Positions 1 through 6,807 of a stretch of DNA of 8,008 bases are shown one piece after another. The stretch is from positions 1-8,008 of the forward strand of contig PUNP01000075.1 of assembly GCA_003551785.1 (NCBI GenBank). The letters are read 5' to 3'. This DNA is from Candidatus Brocadiaceae bacterium. GTDB taxonomy: Bacteria > Planctomycetota > Brocadiia > SM23-32. Position 1 is the stretch's first letter; every line of letters starts with the position of its first letter. The translations under genes and the position numbers were made by a program. The notes below the pieces were generated by a model. That model searched no databases, had not been told where the DNA came from, and saw only the letters and a list, made by a program, of their open reading frames with translations.

Positions 1-570
1 TCATAGTGTCCTCCTTATACAATCGGAGACGGCTCCCCCTAACAATTTATATCCCTGCGGAGAGAAATGCACACCGTCGCTCAGAAGCAGTTTATCACGT
101 CCGGCCGCCGTAATCACAGAGAAGAGATCATTAACCGGCACCTCCATCGCGTTTGCCACGCCCAGCGCAGCATCGTTATAGGCCGTAACATCCTCTTCGA
201 ATCGGTCGAACGATTTATTCTCGTGGTGCCTCAGGTGATTGACAGGGGTGGTCAAAGCCCACACTATCTGTATATCCGTTTGATCCCGCAATCGTGAAAT
301 AATAGTCCGCACATTTTCGGCATAAGTATCCAGCGGAACGGCCGGTGTCAAAGCACCGAACTCTCTGCGCAAGTCATGCAGTCCGCAGTTGATATGCAGA
401 AGGTCGGCATGGCGTCCGATAACCCATTCACCCAGATGGCTGAGCACGTTCTCCGTCGTACCCCCGTTTTCGTTGGGTGCCCAGACGTCGGCATGTCCGG
501 CAAGCTGAGATATGACTTCATCCTGATAACCGATACGTATTGAATCACCGATAAGTATTATGTTTTTCAT
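1..570 (-). CDS. SGNH/GDSL-family hydrolase
   Basis: A 189-residue SGNH hydrolase with all four blocks: GDSIRIGY (Ser10 nucleophile), NENGGTTEN (Gly36/37 oxyanion block), HINCGLHDL (Asn61) and LSDGVHFSPQGY (Asp165, His168). Compact members of this family often remove acetyl or other acyl groups from sugars, so a deacylation step in glycan breakdown is a reasonable guess. There is no signal peptide. Start: ATG 570 begins directly at the first strand (MKNIILIGDS) and has GAGGA at 582-578 with a 7-base spacer. The frame is open to an ATG at 621, which has no ribosome-binding site and would add an unrelated charged leader. The TGA occupies the first three bases of the window, so the protein is complete but what follows is not visible. 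It lies 78 bases after the GH39 gene. Confidence 0.9.
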   Translation of the reverse strand: MKNIILIGDSIRIGYQDEVISQLAGHADVWAPNENGGTTENVLSHLGEWVIGRHADLLHINCGLHDLRREFGALTPAVPLDTYAENVRTIISRLRDQTDIQIVWALTTPVNHLRHHENKSFDRFEEDVTAYNDAALGVANAMEVPVNDLFSVITAAGRDKLLLSDGVHFSPQGYKLLGGAVSDCIRRTL

Positions 571-648
571 TTGGACATCCTCAGTAAACCTCTTGAGTTC
601 CTCCTCCATGTGACTGCGCAAGTGGAATGAGGGTTCAGATAACGGAAG

Positions 649-2226
649 CTAAAACGTAAATTTTTCACCTGCCTCGATTTCGATAAGCGAAACCGCGTTG
701 CAGGGAAGAGAAAAGTTGTATTCGGATAAATTTCTCACATTAACCGCAGAAGGCGGCGCAATGCGTTCAAGATCCATACGTTTTTTTACGACTTGGATGT
801 GCTCGGGTGTGGGGTTCTTCGGGGCGCCGATATCCTGAAACGCTGTATGAGCATTGCTGTGTTGACTGTTGATACGCCAATGATTCAAGCGCACCTCATC
901 GTTATTTTCCAAAGGCAATTCGATATTCAAGCTGACTTGACACTCCGTCCCTGCGCTATCAATACGGTCAAACTGGTAGTTGGTTGTCACGACAGTCAGT
1001 TTCTTTTCATCAAAGGTTGCAAAAGCGGTCAGGTGTGGAGTTTGGCACTGATGATCGACTCGTGCCAGATAAGGTCCCAACCTATTTAGCAACTTAAACG
1101 CGTTCAGTATTGGCTTATGGAACCCGTTTTTAGTATGCAAGGTTCGGTACCCCATAAAATCATGACTAGGTGGTTTTTCATAGCCCGAAGCACAGAAAGT
1201 AAACCCTTTGAAATTTCTGCCCCCATGTCGGCGCATCTCGATATGCCGTGCAACCAGGTCTGTGAGAAACGCCGCACCGTACTCGGTGTTCCGTATCGAA
1301 GCCATAGGTTTCTCAGCAACTCCGGTTGTACCACCGGAAGAAGGCCCCCATTCTTCAACATGGATCGGAATTTTCTTCAGTTCCGGATAGCGATTCAGCG
1401 TTTCGGCATAAAGATTATGCAGTTCAAGCATATAATCGACAGCCGGATATTTTCGTCCGGGGCCCCCACCCGCACTCTGCCCCCCATAGGTATGGATCCC
1501 GAGAAAATCAATGGGGGCACCCGTTCCACCGGTTGAATGGTTAACGCCTCTGGTGACATGATCAAGAAAAAAGGTGATATTTTCCGGATTTTTATACGTT
1601 TTGGAACTGGACAGGGCCGGGCCTCCTACGGTAAGTGAAGGACAGACGTCCTTGACACCTTTAGCGAAGTAGTCGTATAGTTTGAGATACTCATTCAGGT
1701 CGCTTTCATGCCAGAAATTGGCGAGATCCGGTTCATTCCAGCAACGGAAGCTCCAACGTTTAAGCTCTTCTTCACCGTATTGATTCACAACGTGGTGCGT
1801 AAAATCACTGCACATTTGCTGCCACAGGTTGTAATCTTTGGGTGGCGAGATACAAACCCTGGCTCCGTTCGGTCTCACTTTTTCTGACTCCGGGTACCGG
1901 GCAATTTCATAAGGCATCCCGAAAAAGACAACCTTCACTGCATTGCCGGTTGCAAGGATGCTCTCGGCCATCATATCAAACCGGTTCCAGTCATAAGATA
2001 TATCCCCATTATCACCAACTCTTATGGCCTCTTCAGGCTGATTATAAATACGAATATGCTCGCGTGCGGCACCCGTTTCCGCCAGCAAATGCAAAAATTC
2101 ATTCCCCCAATCGGTCAGCAATGATTCCGTAGGATGGATAATCTGGCTTGCCCAGAAAGGTTCAAGTCTGGTTCTTTCTCGCGGAATGGCAACAGAGATA
2201 TGACATTCTTCTTTTATAACATTCAT
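649..2226 (-). CDS. GH39-like glycoside hydrolase (beta-xylosidase / alpha-L-iduronidase family)
   Basis: A 525-residue retaining glycosidase of clan A. The acid/base sits in FRCWNEPDLANFW (Glu165) and the nucleophile in IHVEEWGPSSGG (probably Glu292). The spacing of 127 residues fits GH39 enzymes. Between them TVGGPALSSS (199-208) and IDFLGIHTYGG (239-249) are typical of the barrel. After about residue 380 comes a beta-rich region (LTAFATFDEKKLTVVTTNY and onward), the usual GH39 C-terminal sandwich. GH39 includes beta-xylosidases and alpha-L-iduronidase. Next to an ARSK-like uronate-2-sulfatase, a uronic-acid or xylose linkage is plausible, but specificity is not readable here. No signal peptide is present, so it would act on imported oligosaccharides. 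ATG 2226 has GAGGT at 2237-2233 and lies 14 bases after the preceding stop. The end (LPCNAVSLIEIE) is normal for such enzymes. Confidence 0.88.
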   Translation of the reverse strand: MNVIKEECHISVAIPRERTRLEPFWASQIIHPTESLLTDWGNEFLHLLAETGAAREHIRIYNQPEEAIRVGDNGDISYDWNRFDMMAESILATGNAVKVVFFGMPYEIARYPESEKVRPNGARVCISPPKDYNLWQQMCSDFTHHVVNQYGEEELKRWSFRCWNEPDLANFWHESDLNEYLKLYDYFAKGVKDVCPSLTVGGPALSSSKTYKNPENITFFLDHVTRGVNHSTGGTGAPIDFLGIHTYGGQSAGGGPGRKYPAVDYMLELHNLYAETLNRYPELKKIPIHVEEWGPSSGGTTGVAEKPMASIRNTEYGAAFLTDLVARHIEMRRHGGRNFKGFTFCASGYEKPPSHDFMGYRTLHTKNGFHKPILNAFKLLNRLGPYLARVDHQCQTPHLTAFATFDEKKLTVVTTNYQFDRIDSAGTECQVSLNIELPLENNDEVRLNHWRINSQHSNAHTAFQDIGAPKNPTPEHIQVVKKRMDLERIAPPSAVNVRNLSEYNFSLPCNAVSLIEIEAGEKFTF

Positions 2227-2240
2227 ACTTTGACCTCATT

Positions 2241-3281
2241 TCAGTCGGTATCGAGTTCGGTGTTAATCCCGACCGTCTCTTCGGGCAGGTCGGCAATTTC
2301 TTGCTGATAATTGGACCAGTCAACACTCCATGGTTTTTTGCGGCGGAACCTGTTCACAAATTTCTTGGTCAGCACGTCCCGCTTCTCAAGGCTTGCAATG
2401 CAAGCCCGTGTGCATCCGCCGGCACCACATATGGCTTTGCCGGCGCTATAGACCTTCGGCGGGGCCTGATAAAAGGGCGAAATATCATTCGGTTCATATT
2501 CATCTTTGCCGGAGATGTAGTGCCCCGTTTCGCCGGGAGAATCAACGGGCTTGCCGCCGCGGAAGTACAGGTCGCACTTTTTGCAGTCGATCTCGCCCCA
2601 TTCCAATTCATGACCGGCGACATTGACCTTGACGGTTTTCTGTAGGGCAATAGCCCCCCCCGGGCAGGCCTTAACGCAAGCCATGCATTTATTACAAAGC
2701 TGCGGGCCGTCATAGATAGGATCCGGCTCCAATTCCAGTTCGGTCAAAACGATCCCGACTCGCAAGGCCGGGCCGAATTCAGGGGTGATCAGCATCTTGC
2801 TCCAGCCGATTTCACCAAGTCCGGCAGCGAACGCCGCAAGCCGCAGATGAACCATAATATCCGGCTTGGGTTTCCCCGGTTCGACCGGTTTGCTAAAGCC
2901 GGTGCGCAGCTTTCCTTCATTGTCAATAGCCCTCCAATCGCTCATGTGCCCCATCGGGATGGCTTCATATCCCATATCCTCAATATTTCTGGAGAGGTTG
3001 TTGACGGTGACGGGCATGAAGGTGTAAGTGATAGCTCCGTATCCCATCGAGGAATAATTGCTGAAAAAGGTTCCCTCTTCAATGCCGCGCAAGGAACCCC
3101 GAAGAACACGGAATCCAACCACAATGCATGACTTGGCGTCCGGCATGATATAGCGCGGATCCATTTGCTTCGGGGCCCCTTCGAAGCGACTCATCGGTGC
3201 GATTCCAACAAGATCCGCCCCCTCGGCTTTTGTATATTTTTTGATGTCGTCTGTCAGTTGACGTCTTTTTGTTTTAGTCAT
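2241..3281 (-). CDS. QueG/reductive-dehalogenase-like 4Fe-4S protein
   Basis: A 346-residue protein of the epoxyqueuosine reductase (QueG)/reductive dehalogenase superfamily. The best marker is AAGLGEIGWSKMLITPEFGP (152-171), matching the AGLGWIGK...PEFG block of those enzymes. A ferredoxin motif C196-x2-C199-x2-C202-x3-C206-P follows. Further cysteines at 233 and 236 (DCKKC) and 285, 290 and 294 (CGAGGCTRAC) could complete a second cluster, though the spacing is not the standard second ferredoxin motif. Family members pair two 4Fe-4S clusters with a cobalamin. The length is near QueG, shorter than true dehalogenases, and there is no Tat signal, so a cytoplasmic reductase is likely. Its place in a sugar operon argues against a housekeeping queuosine role. 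The ATG lies four bases after the U32-like stop, with AAGGTGA spanning that stop. Whether cobalamin is bound cannot be judged from the sequence alone. Confidence 0.8.
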   Translation of the reverse strand: MTKTKRRQLTDDIKKYTKAEGADLVGIAPMSRFEGAPKQMDPRYIMPDAKSCIVVGFRVLRGSLRGIEEGTFFSNYSSMGYGAITYTFMPVTVNNLSRNIEDMGYEAIPMGHMSDWRAIDNEGKLRTGFSKPVEPGKPKPDIMVHLRLAAFAAGLGEIGWSKMLITPEFGPALRVGIVLTELELEPDPIYDGPQLCNKCMACVKACPGGAIALQKTVKVNVAGHELEWGEIDCKKCDLYFRGGKPVDSPGETGHYISGKDEYEPNDISPFYQAPPKVYSAGKAICGAGGCTRACIASLEKRDVLTKKFVNRFRRKKPWSVDWSNYQQEIADLPEETVGINTELDTD

Positions 3282-3285
3282 TATA

Positions 3286-3292
3286 TCACCTT
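3286..3292 (-). promoter_or_regulatory. Ribosome-binding site overlapping a stop codon (U32-like to QueG-like)
   Basis: AAGGTGA on the minus strand includes the TGA stop of the U32-like gene (3288-3286) and serves as the Shine-Dalgarno of the QueG-like gene, whose ATG begins four bases later at 3281. Ribosomes finishing the first gene are well placed to start the second, which suggests coupled, perhaps matched, production of the two iron-sulfur proteins. Confidence 0.75.
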
Positions 3293-4347
3293 TTTACAGA
3301 ATTAAACTGAATATTTTCCATATCATTAACATTGACAAGAACATCGTCCAGAACGTTGCGGCAATAGTCACATTGCCCGCACTCTTGTTTGCACACTGAG
3401 GTTTTATCAAACCAGTCTTCGGGAAACCGCGAGTTATCGATAATATAGGGAGCAAATTCGTTGGAAAAAGCCGGTTCCATCAGGTCAAGCAGGTTCCCAC
3501 GCCATTGCCCGCTGGTGTAGGCCTCCAGCACCGCCCTGGGGCGTGAATGCATGCGCGTGGCTAATTTCATCATCGGCACAAGATTTTCATAATGATGAAT
3601 ATCCTCGGGACGAATCCAGGTCGATTTCAGAATCGCATCCCACTTATCTTTATTTTTGTACAGCCTCCTGCAGACGTGCGGATTGAACCCGTCGATTTTT
3701 TCCATTTCATCGACCTCTTCATCGTGCGCTACCATATTATCGTGGAATATCTGCCCAGGACACAGCCGCAGGCAGCCGCTGTTAGCGAGCAGCAGCAGCC
3801 CTTTACCGTTTTCCCGGCACCATCCGCTCACCTTATTCACATAATCGATATCACGCTGATAATCACGCTGGAGGTAAAAGCTGTCGAACAGATCGGCGAC
3901 ATGGCTCATTGCTTCTATATTTCCGATACGCATATTAACACTGGCGCGCACCTCAATATCGGGAAAATACTCTTTGACTGTAAAAGCAATTGCATGGGAG
4001 GTGGTGGTAACGATATCGACGCCTCCGACAGTTTCTTCCAGGTGTTCGAGCACGGAGCCGAGCTCGGCCTGGAGGTGGCGGCTGACCGCACGGGCGCCGT
4101 AGCAGTTGGCGTTCATCAGCAAATCGAGTTTCATTCCCATGTCCCGAAATGCTTTAAGATCGCTCTCAAGACGGTTTTGAGCCGTCCAGTCCACATAACC
4201 GCGCCGTTTATTGACTACGGCTCGACCGGAGGCGGCACCTATCCAGGGAAAATAAACCTCGCCAATATGCGCGGCATAATCGCGCACGATATTGAGGAAA
4301 GGCTCTTCATCTTGTTCGGCAAGCTGGTATCCGACGGCAAATTTCAT
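3286..4347 (-). CDS. U32-peptidase-like iron-sulfur protein (UbiU/UbiV/YhbU-type superfamily), function unknown
   Basis: This 353-residue protein resembles the U32 'peptidase' superfamily: a repeating beta-alpha N-terminal region (KLDLLMNANCYGA at 73-85, ITTTSH-like VTTTSH at 113-118, IEVRASVNMRIGN at 131-143), then NSGCLRLCPGQIFH (Cys192, Cys196) and HVCRRLY (Cys226). U32 members such as UbiU/UbiV, TrhP and RlhA use four cysteines around these positions to hold a 4Fe-4S cluster. They act in oxygen-independent hydroxylation rather than proteolysis. A second cysteine group, C319-x3-C323-x2-C326-x2-C329, lies near the C-terminus and could bind another cluster. Start: ATG 4347 has AAAGGAG at 4359-4353; a longer frame to 4407 would overlap the PHP gene and lacks this support. 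Its final codons AAA AGG TGA form the ribosome-binding site of the next gene, so the two are probably made together. Superfamily call is moderately sure; the reaction is unknown. Confidence 0.68.
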   Translation of the reverse strand: MKFAVGYQLAEQDEEPFLNIVRDYAAHIGEVYFPWIGAASGRAVVNKRRGYVDWTAQNRLESDLKAFRDMGMKLDLLMNANCYGARAVSRHLQAELGSVLEHLEETVGGVDIVTTTSHAIAFTVKEYFPDIEVRASVNMRIGNIEAMSHVADLFDSFYLQRDYQRDIDYVNKVSGWCRENGKGLLLLANSGCLRLCPGQIFHDNMVAHDEEVDEMEKIDGFNPHVCRRLYKNKDKWDAILKSTWIRPEDIHHYENLVPMMKLATRMHSRPRAVLEAYTSGQWRGNLLDLMEPAFSNEFAPYIIDNSRFPEDWFDKTSVCKQECGQCDYCRNVLDDVLVNVNDMENIQFNSVKR

Positions 4348-4352
4348 GACAT

Positions 4353-4359
4353 CTCCTTT
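4353..4359 (-). promoter_or_regulatory. Strong ribosome-binding site of the U32-like gene
   Basis: AAAGGAG on the minus strand lies five bases before ATG 4347. It decides the start of the U32-like gene over an in-frame ATG 60 bases upstream. The surrounding 38-base gap after the PHP gene is AT-rich and shows no hairpin that I could find. Confidence 0.8.
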
Positions 4360-4385
4360 ATTAAAACTTTTTTCGATACGATTTT

Positions 4386-5255
4386 TCAGACTATTTTTTG
4401 GTCCCATGCCGGCCTTCCGGCACGGATATTGTGCAGTGAATGATAGAAAGTCATTGGAATGAAAACGGAGGCTGTTCCCTCACAACCGTGACTGTCGGTG
4501 CCGCCGGTACCCGGCAATCCGCGCTCAATACAATAGTTGAACAGGTTATTCGCCATGCCGCCATCGTTGCTCTTGTTGATGATTTCGATCCCATCGACAC
4601 CGAGATTCACTATTTTTATAATAATTTCCCAGACTATTTCCGTTCCTCCTTTTTTCTCCGAGCTCATGAAAGGATGCGCCAAAAAACTCATGCCGCCGTC
4701 AGCTCGAATAGCTTCAATGACTGTAAGTGCATCGGGAACCTTGGGAACATTGGGTAGGTCATCGGTGTTGTTTGTTTCGAAAGCCTGTTGTATAAGCCGA
4801 TTGGCGGCTTCTTTATCGTCTTCACACCATCCGCCGGCCCTCAGCCACTTCTTGATTTTAGATGGACCTACCGGCTCCCTGAATTGCTCACGTTGAATGG
4901 GGATACTCAGTTGTTGAAGCCCCTCGAGGATAGTCGACACTCGAAATTCCCGGTATGCGTGAGCTTGATCACATAACGCCTGTATTTTCGGACACGGCAC
5001 CTGAAAGTCATAGGCAAGGATATGAACTTTGAATTCCTGATCTGCAACCTGAACCATTCCGCCCATTTCCACACCATTGACATATTGCATACCCAGTTCC
5101 AGAGCCGCTTTTCTGGCTTGCTTCTGGCCTTCCAGATTGTGGTGATCGGTCAGTGATACCATCCGTGCGCCTCTTTCCTTGGCTTTTTTAACGTGCAACT
5201 CCGGGGCATCCCGGCCGTCCAAGGAATACTTTGAATGAAAATGCATATCGATCAT
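4386..5255 (-). CDS. PHP-domain metal-dependent phosphoesterase-like protein (full length)
   Basis: A 289-residue PHP protein with every expected metal-binding motif in order: HFH (His5, His7), TDHH (Asp37, His38), GVEM (Glu63), KVH (His78), LAHP (His194) and TDSH (Asp254, His256). The region between about 95 and 180, with a GI/SIPI-type helix-rich insert, resembles the layout of the TrpH/YciV (RNase AM) group, so nuclease or small-phosphoester hydrolase activity are both possible. The true substrate is unknown. Start: the frame is open 23 codons further upstream, but ATG 5255-5253 gives the family-typical MIDMHFHS and has GGAG at 5266-5263, seven bases away. That ATG overlaps the TGA of the ARSK-like sulfatase (ATGA), predicting translational coupling. 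It is a paralogue of the partial PHP gene at the window's right edge, so each sulfatase in this operon has an adjacent PHP gene. Confidence 0.92.
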   Translation of the reverse strand: MIDMHFHSKYSLDGRDAPELHVKKAKERGARMVSLTDHHNLEGQKQARKAALELGMQYVNGVEMGGMVQVADQEFKVHILAYDFQVPCPKIQALCDQAHAYREFRVSTILEGLQQLSIPIQREQFREPVGPSKIKKWLRAGGWCEDDKEAANRLIQQAFETNNTDDLPNVPKVPDALTVIEAIRADGGMSFLAHPFMSSEKKGGTEIVWEIIIKIVNLGVDGIEIINKSNDGGMANNLFNYCIERGLPGTGGTDSHGCEGTASVFIPMTFYHSLHNIRAGRPAWDQKIV

Positions 5256-5266
5256 TGTGTTTCTCC
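5252..5266 (-). promoter_or_regulatory. ATGA start/stop overlap with ribosome-binding site (sulfatase to PHP)
   Basis: The PHP start ATG (5255-5253) shares bases with the sulfatase TGA (5254-5252), and GGAG sits at 5266-5263 inside the sulfatase's last codons. This arrangement typically couples translation of the two genes and fixes the PHP start. Confidence 0.8.
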
Positions 5267-6769
5267 ATACTCTTTTGACTGCCCCACCTCCGGCGGCAGT
5301 GGCGGCGGGTTGCCGGCCAGCCATTGGCGGATGCGTTCCTCGTCCTCCTCACGCCACGGTTGGACCGGCAGTGGCGGATGACCGGCGCCGCTGTACACGG
5401 CGGCCATTTGGGCGGCGTAAGTTCCCTGGCGCAAGGTCTCCTCGCGCCAGGCGGCGAAGCTGTCGCGGTCTTCGGCCTTGGCCTGGGCATCGATGGTTTC
5501 GTAATCGACGATCGCCCGCAACTCGGCATCCAGGGCCTGGGCCATCTCCGGCTGTACCGCGCAAAGATCGCGCAGTTCGTCCGGATCATCGCCCAAGTTG
5601 AAAAGCAGCGAGGGATAGCCGGGGTAAGCGATGTATTTCCATTGATCCCGACGAAGCATGAAGGCGCCGGAGGGACAGGTGGTGGAATGATGCTCGGCAA
5701 AAACCCGCGCTGGGCGCGGCGTGGTTCCGCCGGTCAATTCGGGGACCAGCGAATGCCCGTCCAGATTGTTCGGCAACAGTGCGTCCGCCAGATCGAGCAA
5801 CGTCGGATGAAGGTCGATTAGCGATGCCGGCGTCCGGATACGCTCCCCGGCAGGAACTCCGGGACCGCGAACGATCAGCGGTATCCGGCTGGAAGCCTCA
5901 AAATGGGTCAGCTTGATATACTGCCCATGTTCCCCGGCCATTTCGCCATGATCACTGGTAAAAATGACCCAGGTATTATCGCGCAACCCGCTCGCATCCA
6001 AGGCCTGAAGCAGCATACCGGTAATAGCATCGATTTCCGCGATCATGGCAAAGTAAATGCGGCGCCGCAACCGTATGCCCGCCGGGTCGAGGGCATGTCC
6101 CCAATTCTTCTGCATTCGTTGCAAGGCAAGAAGCGGGTGATCAAGCGCATCGTCAGGCGGCGGATGCACACTCTCCTCGGGAATCTTTTCGAGATAATGC
6201 AGGGATGTTCTGAAAGCGTGGTGGGCCAAGCCCAAGCCGATGTAAAGGAGAAAACGCTGACCGTTTTCCTGCTGCCGGCGCAGGAAATCGCAAGCTTCGT
6301 CCGCTTTTTGCCAATCGCTGTACCGGGCTCGTTCACGATGATCGGGCATCACCTCGGGCGATTTGGTTTCCCCGTGCACCGGACGCGGGATGGCCGCCGC
6401 GCGACTCCAGGCCGCGAGCCGGCTGGCGCCGCTGTGATTGCCCGAAAGATAATCGGTTTTACCGATCGTACGCATTGCATAGCCGGCCGTCTGCAGGCGA
6501 TCGGCAAAAGTAGGCGCATCGGGTTCCAGGCCGCGGTAGTTGTTCCAGGCTCCGATGTGGTGGGGGAACCGTCCGCTCCACAGGCTGGCCCGCGAAGGAC
6601 AGCAAAGCGGATAATTGCAGTGGAAGTTTTCGAAGACAACCCCATTGGCGGCAAGACGGTCAATATTCGGAGTGGCATGGCGCAAAGCAGGATGCCCCAT
6701 GCAGCCTAGCAGCCGACCATCCTGGCTTTCGGTTTGAATGATAAGAATGTTTGGTTTGTTTCTCGACAT
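5252..6769 (-). CDS. Arylsulfatase-K-like sulfatase (formylglycine type)
   Basis: This is a complete 505-residue type I sulfatase. The formylglycine motif is C56-C-P-S-R60, so the nucleophile would be made from Cys56 by a maturation enzyme not present here. Other landmarks are GKTDYLSGNHS (104-112), TSDHGEMAGEHGQYIK (271-286, metal ligands and catalytic Lys) and a C-terminal domain from about 300 onward (SLIDLHPTLLDL). The stretch CCPSRASLWSG, AWNNYRGLEP, IGKTDYLSGNHS matches my recollection of human arylsulfatase K, a lysosomal glucuronate-2-sulfatase, far better than other sulfatases. A 2-O-sulfo-uronate substrate is therefore a reasonable inference, not a demonstration. No signal peptide precedes KPNILII, which suggests a cytoplasmic location. 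The presumed first metal ligand is Glu14 (TESQDGR) where most sulfatases have Asp. Unlike its neighbours it lacks a clear Shine-Dalgarno and is GC-rich (45 of 60 bases in 5281-5340), ending in a proline-rich tail. Its stop overlaps the next gene's start. Confidence 0.93.
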   Translation of the reverse strand: MSRNKPNILIIQTESQDGRLLGCMGHPALRHATPNIDRLAANGVVFENFHCNYPLCCPSRASLWSGRFPHHIGAWNNYRGLEPDAPTFADRLQTAGYAMRTIGKTDYLSGNHSGASRLAAWSRAAAIPRPVHGETKSPEVMPDHRERARYSDWQKADEACDFLRRQQENGQRFLLYIGLGLAHHAFRTSLHYLEKIPEESVHPPPDDALDHPLLALQRMQKNWGHALDPAGIRLRRRIYFAMIAEIDAITGMLLQALDASGLRDNTWVIFTSDHGEMAGEHGQYIKLTHFEASSRIPLIVRGPGVPAGERIRTPASLIDLHPTLLDLADALLPNNLDGHSLVPELTGGTTPRPARVFAEHHSTTCPSGAFMLRRDQWKYIAYPGYPSLLFNLGDDPDELRDLCAVQPEMAQALDAELRAIVDYETIDAQAKAEDRDSFAAWREETLRQGTYAAQMAAVYSGAGHPPLPVQPWREEDEERIRQWLAGNPPPLPPEVGQSKEYGETQ

Positions 6770-6807
6770 GAGTGAATAAACTCAAATTTTTTGAATGGTC
6801 TAGTTTA

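Noticed and set aside
571..648. Possible terminator or promoter in the gap between the GH39 and SGNH genes
   Set aside because: I found no stable hairpin followed by a T-run and no convincing -35/-10 pair; the gap only holds the SGNH ribosome-binding site.
3358..3393. Radical-SAM-like CxxxCxxC in the U32-like protein (Cys319, Cys323, Cys326)
   Set aside because: The motif is at the C-terminal end with no barrel after it; radical SAM enzymes carry it near the start of the domain. A plain iron-sulfur or metal site is more likely.
3592..4443. Long plus-strand open frame (283 codons) opposite the U32-like gene
   Set aside because: It lies antisense to a gene with clear family motifs and a strong ribosome-binding site, and its translation shows no recognisable domain.
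5188..5700. Minus-strand frame of 170 codons overlapping the sulfatase end and PHP start
   Set aside because: Arginine- and proline-rich, low-complexity translation typical of an off-frame reading of GC-rich coding DNA.
5903..6709. Long plus-strand open frame (268 codons) opposite the ARSK-like sulfatase
   Set aside because: It is a by-product of the high GC content of the sulfatase gene; no domain or start signal is visible.
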